Assembly (NCBI RefSeq): GCF_036639235.1
Contig: NZ_JAVWJB010000008.1
Location: 12,152 to 76,151, forward strand
Source of the DNA: Clostridium_AB sp036639235
GTDB taxonomy: Bacteria > Bacillota > Clostridia > Clostridiales > Caloramatoraceae
Length of the DNA stretch: 64,000 nt
Reading direction: 5' to 3'
Every line of letters begins with the position of its first letter. Position 1 is the stretch's first letter. Under the pieces are notes generated by a model. It saw only the letters and a program-made list of their open reading frames with translations. It made no database searches and was not told where the DNA came from. Shown here one piece after another: positions 42,690 through 50,295 of the stretch. The position numbers were made by a program, and so were the translations under genes.

Positions 42690-43258
42690 TACTTGTCACC
42701 TCTTAAAAAGTTTTTTAACATATCTATTCCGTGTTCTGTTAGTATAGCCTCTGGGTGGAACTGTACCCCCTCAATTCTATACTTTTTATGCCTAACACCC
42801 ATTATAACTCCATCTTCTGTTTCAGCAGTAACTGCTAATTCCTCAGGTAGTGTCTCCGGTGCAATAGATAGTGAATGATATCTTGTTACATTAAGTGGGC
42901 TCTTAAGTCCCTTAAATGCTCCCTCACCATCATGTACTATTGGATGAACCTTTCCATGAACAGGCTCCTTACCTTGTAGTACGCTTCCATTAAAATAATG
43001 ACCTATACACTGATGCCCAAGGCATACTCCTAGTATTGGAATTTTACCCTTAAATTTATCTAGTATTTCAAGGGGTAATCTTGCCTCCTCTGGAGTTCCT
43101 GGTCCTGGAGATAGGACAATGTAATCTGGGTTCATTTTCTCTATATCAGAAATATTTATTTCGTCTCTTCCTTTAACTACTGTTTCTTCACCAAGCATAA
43201 TAAAATAGTGTTCTAAATTATATGTGAAAGAATCATAATTATCAACAATAAGTACCAT
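42689..43258 (-). CDS. pabA: Aminodeoxychorismate synthase, glutamine amidotransferase subunit
   Basis: Class I glutamine amidotransferase that supplies ammonia to PabB. The catalytic triad is visible: Cys in GVCLGHQCIGH, and His-Glu in VQFHPEAILTEHG. The start is ATG at 43258 (189 aa) with GGAGG upstream; the longer reading from 43291 is not supported. In many Firmicutes the same subunit serves both folate and tryptophan; the pabB-pabC context points to folate. Confidence 0.93.
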   Translation of the reverse strand: MVLIVDNYDSFTYNLEHYFIMLGEETVVKGRDEINISDIEKMNPDYIVLSPGPGTPEEARLPLEILDKFKGKIPILGVCLGHQCIGHYFNGSVLQGKEPVHGKVHPIVHDGEGAFKGLKSPLNVTRYHSLSIAPETLPEELAVTAETEDGVIMGVRHKKYRIEGVQFHPEAILTEHGIDMLKNFLRGDK

Positions 43259-43405
43259 GAAATCAATCCTCCAAGCCAAAAATACTCTCATACTATTTTA
43301 TCACAAATTTTTCATTATTAAATGAATTTTTAGTGGTATTATACCCAAATCCAACAAATTATTTCCTATACCCCTATAATTTATAGAATTATTATTGTTA
43401 TTTTA

Positions 43406-43434
43406 TTGACAGTATCAAATTTTCAGAGTATTAT
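43406..43434 (+). promoter_or_regulatory. Near-consensus sigma-A promoter for a small RNA candidate
   Basis: TTGACA (43406-43411), exactly 17 nt, TATTAT (43429-43434) on the plus strand. No open frame follows before the terminator hairpin at 43491. Confidence 0.65.
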
Positions 43435-43440
43435 GTAATT

Positions 43441-43521
43441 GTTATCAAAGCCAATACATTTTTATTTAAAGATCTATTTTACTTACCTATAGGGGATATA
43501 GCTATGCTATATCCCCTTTTA
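43441..43521 (+). ncRNA. Candidate small RNA of about 80 nt
   Basis: The stretch from the predicted start near 43441 ends at a strong terminator: a 12-bp stem AGGGGATATAGC / GCTATATCCCCT with a 3-nt loop, followed by TTTTAATTTTG (43491-43526). It has no ATG and no ribosome site. On the minus strand the hairpin has no T tract. The next gene has its own promoter after this terminator. It could instead be an attenuated leader of the GerMN gene. No known family is recognised. Confidence 0.5.
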
Positions 43522-43524
43522 ATT

Positions 43525-43553
43525 TTGCTATAACTCTCATAGTAGGGTATAAT
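43525..43553 (+). promoter_or_regulatory. Sigma-A promoter for the GerMN lipoprotein
   Basis: TTGCTA (43525-43530), 17-nt spacer, TATAAT (43548-43553), about 38 nt before the ATG at 43592. Confidence 0.6.
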
Positions 43554-43591
43554 TAAGTTAAATTAACTTATTTTAGGTTAGGAGGTAATTT

Positions 43592-44575
43592 ATGAGACGC
43601 AAAATATTTACTACAATATTAACTCTACTAGCTTTAGCATTCATATTCACATCATGTTCTAAGTCAAACGCTAAACCTGAGGATACAGACTCAAACAAAC
43701 CTCAAGTTCAAGTGAATTTTAAAGAACTATTCCCATATACAAAGGATGCAAAACTTGAGTACTTTAACACTACTACTAAAAAATCAACAGAAGTTAAGGT
43801 TAAATCTAATGAAAATAATACAATTGTATTGTCTTCATTAAAAGAAACAAATATTAAGTTTAGTAATGATGGGATACTAATTAATAACGAATATATACTT
43901 AAACTTCCACTTGAAAATAATTCATCATGGGATATTACAGGTGGTAAGGTTACTCTTAAAAACAATTCAGCTCCTATATCAACAGGCCTTGGAGACTTTT
44001 ATGGGTATGAAATAGAAATCAAAAAGGATCCTATAACTTATACACTTTATTTTGTTAAAAATTTAGGTATAGTTAAGATAGTTGAACTAAGTAATAATAC
44101 ATCTGCTGAATATATATTATCATCAATTGAAGCAAGTCTTGAGGATGGGGACAATGAACCCGGGGATAATAACCTTTCAGCTGAGGTAGATAATATATAC
44201 TACTATGATGTTGAAAAAGACGCGGTTATAGAAAAACCAATCGATAAGGATACATCATCAAAGGATGCCAAAAAATTCTTTGAAAACCTTTTCAAATCAC
44301 CACCTAGTGGAATTAAACCACTTATGCCTGCATCAACTAAGATAAATAATATTAAGGTTGATAATGCAGCTTCACTTATAACACTTGATGTTTCAGAGTC
44401 ATTTACAGAAACTATGAATCTTGGAACAAGTGGTGAAGAGGGTATTTTACAGTCTATTGCAAATACACTTGGCAAGTCATATAAGTGTAAAAACGTTGTA
44501 ATTACTGTTAATTCTAAACCATATGCAACAGGCCATTTATTAATAGATAAAGACAACCCATTAACTGTTGAATAA
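43592..44575 (+). CDS. GerMN-domain lipoprotein
   Basis: 327-residue lipoprotein. The signal peptide ends in a lipobox (AFIFTSC, Cys at about residue 22), followed by a low-complexity linker and an N-terminal region of unknown fold (35-180). The C-terminal 140 residues, with KFFENLFKSPPSGIKPLMPASTKI-type sequence, LITLDVSESF and SIANTLGKSYKCKNVVITVNS, match the GerMN (GerM/YlxX) domain. Bacillus GerM links to SpoIIIA assembly in sporulation; a vegetative role is equally possible here, given the sigma-A promoter. Confidence 0.82.
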   Translation: MRRKIFTTILTLLALAFIFTSCSKSNAKPEDTDSNKPQVQVNFKELFPYTKDAKLEYFNTTTKKSTEVKVKSNENNTIVLSSLKETNIKFSNDGILINNEYILKLPLENNSSWDITGGKVTLKNNSAPISTGLGDFYGYEIEIKKDPITYTLYFVKNLGIVKIVELSNNTSAEYILSSIEASLEDGDNEPGDNNLSAEVDNIYYYDVEKDAVIEKPIDKDTSSKDAKKFFENLFKSPPSGIKPLMPASTKINNIKVDNAASLITLDVSESFTETMNLGTSGEEGILQSIANTLGKSYKCKNVVITVNSKPYATGHLLIDKDNPLTVE

Positions 44576-44576
44576 A

Positions 44577-44606
44577 TAAAAAAAGTAGCCATATGGCTAC
44601 TTTTTT
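44577..44606. terminator. Bidirectional terminator between the GerMN gene and udk
   Basis: Stem AAAAAGTAGCC / GGCTACTTTTT with a 4-nt loop, between two converging genes. Confidence 0.9.
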
Positions 44607-44607
44607 G

Positions 44608-45234
44608 TTATATGTTGCTATCTTCAATAACCTGCTTAAGTCTTGCCTTCATAATATCTATTGCAACCTTATTATATCCACCTTCTGGAATAATAACATC
44701 TGCATATCTCTTAGTAGGCTCTATAAACTCAAGATGCATAGGTCTTACTGAATCTGTATATTGATTAATAACAGATTCTAGGGTCCTACCCCTCTCTTCA
44801 ATATCCCTTTTGATTCTTCTAACTATTCTAAGGTCTGCATCTGTATCAACAAAAATCTTAATGTCTAGAAGATCTCTAACTTCCTTCTCAACAAGTACCA
44901 TAAGACCCTCAATAATAATAACCTCACATGGGGCTACCTTCTTAGTGTCCTTAGTCCTATTATGAATTGAAAAGTCATATATAGGCATATCTATGCTCTT
45001 TCCATCCATTAAAGTCTTTAGATGACTTAATAATAACTCTGTATCAAATGCATTTGGGTGGTCATAGTTAGTTTTGATTCTCTCATCATGTGACAGATGT
45101 GATTGATCTTTGTAATATGAGTCCTGCTGTATCATACAGATATTAGCAGACGGTAAACTATTATAGATTTCATTGGCTACAGTGCTCTTACCTGAACCTG
45201 TACCTCCAGTTATTCCTATAAGTATTGGTCTCAT
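44608..45234 (-). CDS. udk: Uridine kinase
   Basis: Phosphorylates uridine and cytidine. Walker A GITGGTGSGKSTVA, QQDSYYKDQSHL and the conserved NYDHPNAFD, then RRIKRDIEERGRT. 208 aa. It is the last gene of the mltG-trmR-U32-udk run, the same order as yrrL-yrrM-yrrN-yrrO-udk in Bacillus subtilis. Confidence 0.96.
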   Translation of the reverse strand: MRPILIGITGGTGSGKSTVANEIYNSLPSANICMIQQDSYYKDQSHLSHDERIKTNYDHPNAFDTELLLSHLKTLMDGKSIDMPIYDFSIHNRTKDTKKVAPCEVIIIEGLMVLVEKEVRDLLDIKIFVDTDADLRIVRRIKRDIEERGRTLESVINQYTDSVRPMHLEFIEPTKRYADVIIPEGGYNKVAIDIMKARLKQVIEDSNI

Positions 45235-45235
45235 A

Positions 45236-46459
45236 TTATTCTCCCTTCTCTTTAACTATCATGTCAAAAGGCTTAAGACTCTTCTCACATTTAATCTTAA
45301 ATATCATTTGTGGATGTGGTGCAGTTTCAATTTCTTCCCCTGCTTCATTCCAAATAACGTCTAAAGTTAGGTGATAATTGTCATCCTTAGGACTTAATAT
45401 CTCAACCTTATCTCCCTTAAATAATCTGTTACGTTGTTCGATTGTTGCTATTTTAGTTTCTTCATTATAGTCAACAACTATACCCATAATATCATGTGTT
45501 CTAACATATGTTGCTGTATCAAGAATTTGCTTATCAGGCTTGCCGTAGTAGAATCCTGTTGAAAACTCTCTATGGCTAGACCTTGATACTTCTTCCATCC
45601 ACTTAGGGTCAAATTCATAATTGTCCTTGTCCTTAAGGTAGGCGTCTATTGCCATTCTATATGCTTTAATAACACTTGCAACATAATATGAACTCTTCAT
45701 TCTTCCCTCAATCTTAAAGCTAGTAATACCGCTTTCTACAAGTTCAGGTATATGACCTATCATACATAGATCATGTGAGTTCATTATATAAGTACCTCTT
45801 TCATCCTCTGTAATCTCAAAGTATTGATTAGGTCTTCTTTCTTCCATAACATGATACTTATATCTACATGAATGTGAACATGCTCCCCTATTAGCATCTC
45901 TACCGCTCATATAGTTTGAAAGTAGGCATCTACCTGAGTATGCCATACACATAGCACCATGAACAAATGCTTCAATTTCCATTTCAGCAGGCATTTTTTC
46001 ACGAATCTCTTTAATTTCTCCCATTGAAAGTTCACGGGCTAAAACGATTCTTTGAGCTCCTAGCTTATACCAAAATTCAGCTGTTTTGTAGTTAGTATTA
46101 TTAGCCTGTGTACTAATATGCACTTCAAGGTCTGGAGCCACTTCCTTAACAATTGAGAATATACCAAGGTCTGATACAATAACAGCATCAATTCCCGTTT
46201 CTTCTAAACGCTTAATATATTCTGGCATACCATTAATATCTCCATTATGAGCAAATATATTAACAGTTACATATACTTTTTTTCCTCTTGAATGTGCAAA
46301 CTCTACTCCTTCTTTCATTGTTTCAGGTGTAAAATTATCTGCCATCGCTCTTAAGCTAAATAATTCTCCACCAATATATACAGCATCTGCTCCATATATA
46401 ATAGCTGTTTTTAGCTTTTCAAGATTACCTGCAGGTGCTAGTAATTCTATCTTATTCAT
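45236..46459 (-). CDS. U32 family protein, tRNA U34 hydroxylation type (TrhP/YrrO-like)
   Basis: TrhP proteins are needed for 5-hydroxylation of wobble uridine 34 in tRNA. The 407-residue product has the U32 features: ELLAPAGNLEKLKTAI, AMCMAYSGRCLLSNYMSGRDANRGACSH with the Cys ligands for an Fe-S cluster (four Cys between about residues 167 and 190 and a fifth later), and FKIEGRMKSSYYVA. It lies 1 nt from udk and 8 nt overlapping trmR, whose product methylates the same nucleotide. ATG at 46459 chosen for ribosome-site spacing. Confidence 0.85.
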   Translation of the reverse strand: MNKIELLAPAGNLEKLKTAIIYGADAVYIGGELFSLRAMADNFTPETMKEGVEFAHSRGKKVYVTVNIFAHNGDINGMPEYIKRLEETGIDAVIVSDLGIFSIVKEVAPDLEVHISTQANNTNYKTAEFWYKLGAQRIVLARELSMGEIKEIREKMPAEMEIEAFVHGAMCMAYSGRCLLSNYMSGRDANRGACSHSCRYKYHVMEERRPNQYFEITEDERGTYIMNSHDLCMIGHIPELVESGITSFKIEGRMKSSYYVASVIKAYRMAIDAYLKDKDNYEFDPKWMEEVSRSSHREFSTGFYYGKPDKQILDTATYVRTHDIMGIVVDYNEETKIATIEQRNRLFKGDKVEILSPKDDNYHLTLDVIWNEAGEEIETAPHPQMIFKIKCEKSLKPFDMIVKEKGE

Positions 46460-47114
46460 TTTCATCTCTCCTTAACTTACATGTCAGTGCAACTCCGTCA
46501 CCTATTGGTAGTATTGTGGTTTCTAGATGGTCAACACTTGAAATATGGCTTAGGAATTTTCTCATTCTTTTAACTATTGTAATTTTTCTTCTGATTAATA
46601 AGTCATTTGATGCAACCATACCTCTAAATAAAACATTATCGGATACTAATAATCCTCCAACCTTAAGCTTTTTTAAGCATTCTTCTAGAAAGTGATCATA
46701 ATGTCCCTTAGCAGCATCTAAAAATATCATATCAAACTCACCTTCTACATCCTTAAGCACCTCAAGTGCATCTCCAAAAATAAGGTTTGCGTTATTTTCG
46801 AACCCTTGTGATTTGATATTTTCAGTTGCTAGTTTGTACATATCCTCACTTCTTTCAATTGACGTAACATGTGAATCACTACCTGCTGCATCTATCATAA
46901 CAGAAGCCGAATAACCGATTGCTGTTCCTACCTCTAAGATTTTCTTAACATTATGTGACTTAATAATAACCTTTAAAAACTGTGCTACTTCCTTGTGGAT
47001 TATTGGTACGTTATTTTCTACTCCGTATGCTTCAATTTCTTGAAGTTTCCCCTGATGATCCTTAACTAAAGATCTTAAATAATCCTCTATATAATCGTGA
47101 CTTACCCCGCTCAT
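46452..47114 (-). CDS. trmR: tRNA 5-hydroxyuridine methyltransferase TrmR/YrrM-like
   Basis: SAM-dependent O-methyltransferase. The Rossmann motifs EVGTAIGYSASVM and the metal-site IFLDAAKGHYDHF belong to the catechol-type O-methyltransferase fold that TrmR shares. In Bacillus, YrrM (TrmR) methylates 5-hydroxyuridine-34 to 5-methoxyuridine in tRNA; here the neighbouring U32 protein would provide that substrate. 220 aa, ATG at 47114 after AGGAGG. Confidence 0.85.
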   Translation of the reverse strand: MSGVSHDYIEDYLRSLVKDHQGKLQEIEAYGVENNVPIIHKEVAQFLKVIIKSHNVKKILEVGTAIGYSASVMIDAAGSDSHVTSIERSEDMYKLATENIKSQGFENNANLIFGDALEVLKDVEGEFDMIFLDAAKGHYDHFLEECLKKLKVGGLLVSDNVLFRGMVASNDLLIRRKITIVKRMRKFLSHISSVDHLETTILPIGDGVALTCKLRRDENE

Positions 47115-47220
47115 ACTTCCTCCTAAAACACTTTAGATTACCTTATATCTATTATTATAAAATAATTATTGTCGACTTGCTACCAAAACCTTATATTGGC
47201 AGTACCTTAAGCCATATATT

Positions 47221-47257
47221 AAAAAAAATACATGGTGACTTGCTGCCACCATGTATT
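47221..47257 (-). terminator. Terminator after mltG
   Basis: Stem AATACATGGTG / CACCATGTATT with a 9-nt loop and a long T run on the minus strand, just after the mltG stop. It separates mltG from trmR. Confidence 0.9.
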
Positions 47258-47263
47258 GTTTAT

Positions 47264-48280
47264 TTATAAACTATTTGAGGCTTTCTTAGCCTTTAAAAAT
47301 TCATTATAATCTGCTGTAAAGAAATGTTTACCGCTATTTTGCAGAACAAAATATATATAATCATGCTGTGAAGGATTTGCAGCAGCTGATAGTGACTTCA
47401 CCCCAGGTGAAGCTATAGGTCCAAGTGGAAGCCCTGCATTTTTGTAAGTATTATAAGGTGAATCAATCTCTAAATCCTTATTATATAACTTATCCTTATG
47501 CTCACCAAGTGCATACAGTACTGTTGCACATGATTGCAGCCTCATATTAGACTTAATTCTATTGTAGAAAACACCTGAAATTATAGGTCTTTCCTCATCA
47601 CTTCTAGCTTCCTTCTCAACAACAGATGCCATCTTAACCACATCATCTACTGATATATTAAGCTTATCTGCACCTTCTTTAGCTATAGGATAGGCATGCT
47701 CATTAAAACTCTCAAGCATTCTATCTATAACTTCCTTTGACTGAGTATTCTTTCTAAATTCATATGTGTCTGGATATAAATATCCTTCAAGTCTAGCTCT
47801 TCTTCCAGCTGGAATCTGTTTTACAAATTCAAACTTTGAGAAATCTCCATTATTAACTTCATTAATAAATTCTTCTTTACTTGATATTACACCTGACGAA
47901 ACTAATTTATCAGCAATGTCATTAACAGTGTATCCCTCTGGTACAGTAACCTTAATAGCATTAATATCCTTGCTTATCTTACCACCTGATATATCATCAA
48001 GCATAGACTTTACAGATGAAGATGTTTTGAATCTATATTCTCCACTTTTCATATCTGATAGCCCACTTAAGCTTAAATAACCTGATGCAATAAAAGGTAC
48101 CTTAAGGGCTCCTACCTTATTAAGCTTATCAATAACTTCTTTTTTAGTATCTCCCTTGTCAACTCTAATAGAGAATACCCTATCACCACTTGATACAGGC
48201 ATAAATAAATATGCAGCTGAACCTACAATGGGTAGTGCTATTAACAAACATACTAGAGTTATAATTAGTTTCTTATTCAT
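47264..48280 (-). CDS. mltG: Endolytic murein transglycosylase MltG
   Basis: Membrane-bound transglycosylase that cuts nascent glycan strands and sets their length. N-terminal membrane segment (residues 5-25), a LysM-like domain (about 95-150), and the YceG catalytic domain with MASVVEKEARSDEER (catalytic Glu) and GVFYNRI, then PYNTYKNAGLPLGPI. 338 aa from ATG at 48280, after GGTGAT; a longer reading from 48295 is not supported. Confidence 0.94.
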   Translation of the reverse strand: MNKKLIITLVCLLIALPIVGSAAYLFMPVSSGDRVFSIRVDKGDTKKEVIDKLNKVGALKVPFIASGYLSLSGLSDMKSGEYRFKTSSSVKSMLDDISGGKISKDINAIKVTVPEGYTVNDIADKLVSSGVISSKEEFINEVNNGDFSKFEFVKQIPAGRRARLEGYLYPDTYEFRKNTQSKEVIDRMLESFNEHAYPIAKEGADKLNISVDDVVKMASVVEKEARSDEERPIISGVFYNRIKSNMRLQSCATVLYALGEHKDKLYNKDLEIDSPYNTYKNAGLPLGPIASPGVKSLSAAANPSQHDYIYFVLQNSGKHFFTADYNEFLKAKKASNSL

Positions 48281-48345
48281 TAGATCACCACTCAATAAAA
48301 ATTAATAAGTTAATTATATATTGTATTGCATAATTTTACAAGTTA

Positions 48346-50169
48346 CTACTTATTTCTTGCAGCTCTCTTTCTCATTGTTGGGTCAAGCATCTTCTTTCTC
48401 ATTCTGATGCTTTGAGGTGTAACCTCAACTAGCTCATCACTTGAAATAAACTCTAGTGATTGCTCAAGACTTAGGTTAATAGCTGGTACTAGTCTTAGTG
48501 ACTCGTCTGCTCCTGAACTTCTCATGTTAGTTGCTTGCTTCTTCTTACAAACGTTAACATCGATGTCTTCTGCTCTTGAACATACACCAACGATCATTCC
48601 TTGGTATACAGGAACTCCAGGTCCTACGAACATGCTTCCTCTATCCTGTGCATTGAATAGACCGTAAGTTACAGCTTCACCAGTTTCAAATGCAACTAGC
48701 GCTCCTCTGTTTCTTTCAGGAATATCTCCCTTAGCTACTTCGTATCCTTCAAATAGGTGATTCATTATACCGTTACCCTTAGTATCAGTCATGAACTCAC
48801 TTCTGTATCCAATAAGTCCTCTTGCAGGAATATTAAATTCAAGTCTTACGTATCCATCTACTGCTGAAGTCATGTTAGTCATTTCTGCTTTTCTTTGACC
48901 AAGCTTTTCCATAACAACTCCCATGTACTCTTCAGGAACGTCAACAGTTAATAGCTCTATAGGCTCACACTTAACCCCATCAATTTCCTTGTAGATTACG
49001 TTAGGTCTTGATACTTGGAACTCATATCCTTCTCTTCTCATTGTTTCAATAAGAACTGAAAGGTGAAGTTCTCCTCTACCTGATACTTCAAATGCATCGT
49101 TAGTATCAGTATCCTTAACTCTAAGACTTACGTTAGTCTCAAGTTCTCTCATAAGTCTATCTCTTAAGTGTCTTGTAGTAACGAAGTCTCCTTCCTTACC
49201 AGCAAATGGGCTATCATTAACGCTAAATGTCATTGATAGTGTTGGCTCGTCTATGTTAACAAATGGAATAGCTTCTGGGTTTTGTGCATCAGCTATAGTC
49301 TCTCCAATTGCGATATCAGCTATACCTGAAATTGCAATAATATCTCCACTTGTTGCTTCTTCAGCTTCTTCTCTCTTAAGACCGTTGAATGTATATAGTG
49401 TAACAATCTTACCATTTCTAGTCTTACCATCTGGGCTACAGATTGCGATTGGTTGATTCTTTTTAATAATTCCCCTTTGAACCTTACCGATTGCTATTCT
49501 TCCAACGTACTCATTTGAGTCAATTGTAGTAACTAGCATTTGAAGTGATTCATCTGGATTACTATCTGGTGATGGAACCTTCTCAATAATAGTTTCAAAT
49601 AGTGGAACCATATCAACTGCTTCATCTTCCATATTAATCTTAGCAATACCTGACTTACCTGAAGCGTATACTACTGGGAATTCAAGCTGATCATCATCTG
49701 CTCCTAGCTCGATAAATAGTTCAAGAACTTCATCAACAACCTCATCAGGTCTAGCCCCTGGCTTATCAATTTTGTTAATAACAACGATTGGCTTAAGCTT
49801 AAGCTCTAGAGCCTTTCTTAGCACGAATCTTGTTTGAGGCATAGCACCCTCAAATGCGTCTACTAGTAGAACAACACCGTCTACCATCTTAAGAACTCTC
49901 TCAACTTCTCCTCCGAAGTCAGCGTGTCCTGGTGTATCAATAATGTTAATTTTTAAGTCGTTGTAGATTACAGCTGTATTCTTTGAAAGAATTGTAATCC
50001 CTCTTTCTTTTTCTAGGTCGTTAGAGTCCATAACTCTTTCGTTAACCTTTTCATTGCTTCTAAATGTTCCACTTTGTTTTAATAGTTCGTCTACCAGTGT
50101 AGTTTTACCGTGGTCAACGTGGGCAATAATAGCAATATTTCTTATATTCTCTGTAGTGAAATTTATCAT
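48346..50169 (-). CDS. typA: Translational GTPase BipA/TypA
   Basis: Ribosome-binding GTPase of the elongation factor family, important in cold and stress and in 50S assembly. G1 HVDHGKTTLVDELL, G2 ERGITI, G3 DTPGHADFGGEV, G4 NKIDKP; the C-terminal TypA-specific domain with GLIGYRSEFMTDTKG follows. 607 aa from ATG at 50169 after GGAGG; the ORF's upstream extension lacks a ribosome site and overlaps the previous gene's terminator. Confidence 0.96.
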   Translation of the reverse strand: MINFTTENIRNIAIIAHVDHGKTTLVDELLKQSGTFRSNEKVNERVMDSNDLEKERGITILSKNTAVIYNDLKINIIDTPGHADFGGEVERVLKMVDGVVLLVDAFEGAMPQTRFVLRKALELKLKPIVVINKIDKPGARPDEVVDEVLELFIELGADDDQLEFPVVYASGKSGIAKINMEDEAVDMVPLFETIIEKVPSPDSNPDESLQMLVTTIDSNEYVGRIAIGKVQRGIIKKNQPIAICSPDGKTRNGKIVTLYTFNGLKREEAEEATSGDIIAISGIADIAIGETIADAQNPEAIPFVNIDEPTLSMTFSVNDSPFAGKEGDFVTTRHLRDRLMRELETNVSLRVKDTDTNDAFEVSGRGELHLSVLIETMRREGYEFQVSRPNVIYKEIDGVKCEPIELLTVDVPEEYMGVVMEKLGQRKAEMTNMTSAVDGYVRLEFNIPARGLIGYRSEFMTDTKGNGIMNHLFEGYEVAKGDIPERNRGALVAFETGEAVTYGLFNAQDRGSMFVGPGVPVYQGMIVGVCSRAEDIDVNVCKKKQATNMRSSGADESLRLVPAINLSLEQSLEFISSDELVEVTPQSIRMRKKMLDPTMRKRAARNK

Positions 50170-50212
50170 AATAACCTCCAAGCTTCTTTCTGTAAAAAAA
50201 TGGAAAAATAAT

Positions 50213-50252
50213 TTTAAAATAAAACAAGGACACCACAAATGTGACATCCTTG
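50213..50252 (-). terminator. Terminator after the M48-like gene
   Basis: Stem CAAGGA ... TCCTTG extended by CAC/GTG pairs (50225-50252), with TTTTATTTT on the minus strand. Confidence 0.75.
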
Positions 50253-50295
50253 ACTATTCTACATGAATAATATATCTATTGTCAATGAAAGTTAT

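Noticed and set aside
47150..47250. Two similar GACTTGCTACC/GACTTGCTGCC stretches, considered as a repeat or mobile-element trace
   Set aside because: Too short (about 11 nt), one of them is the loop of the mltG terminator; no other sign of a mobile element.
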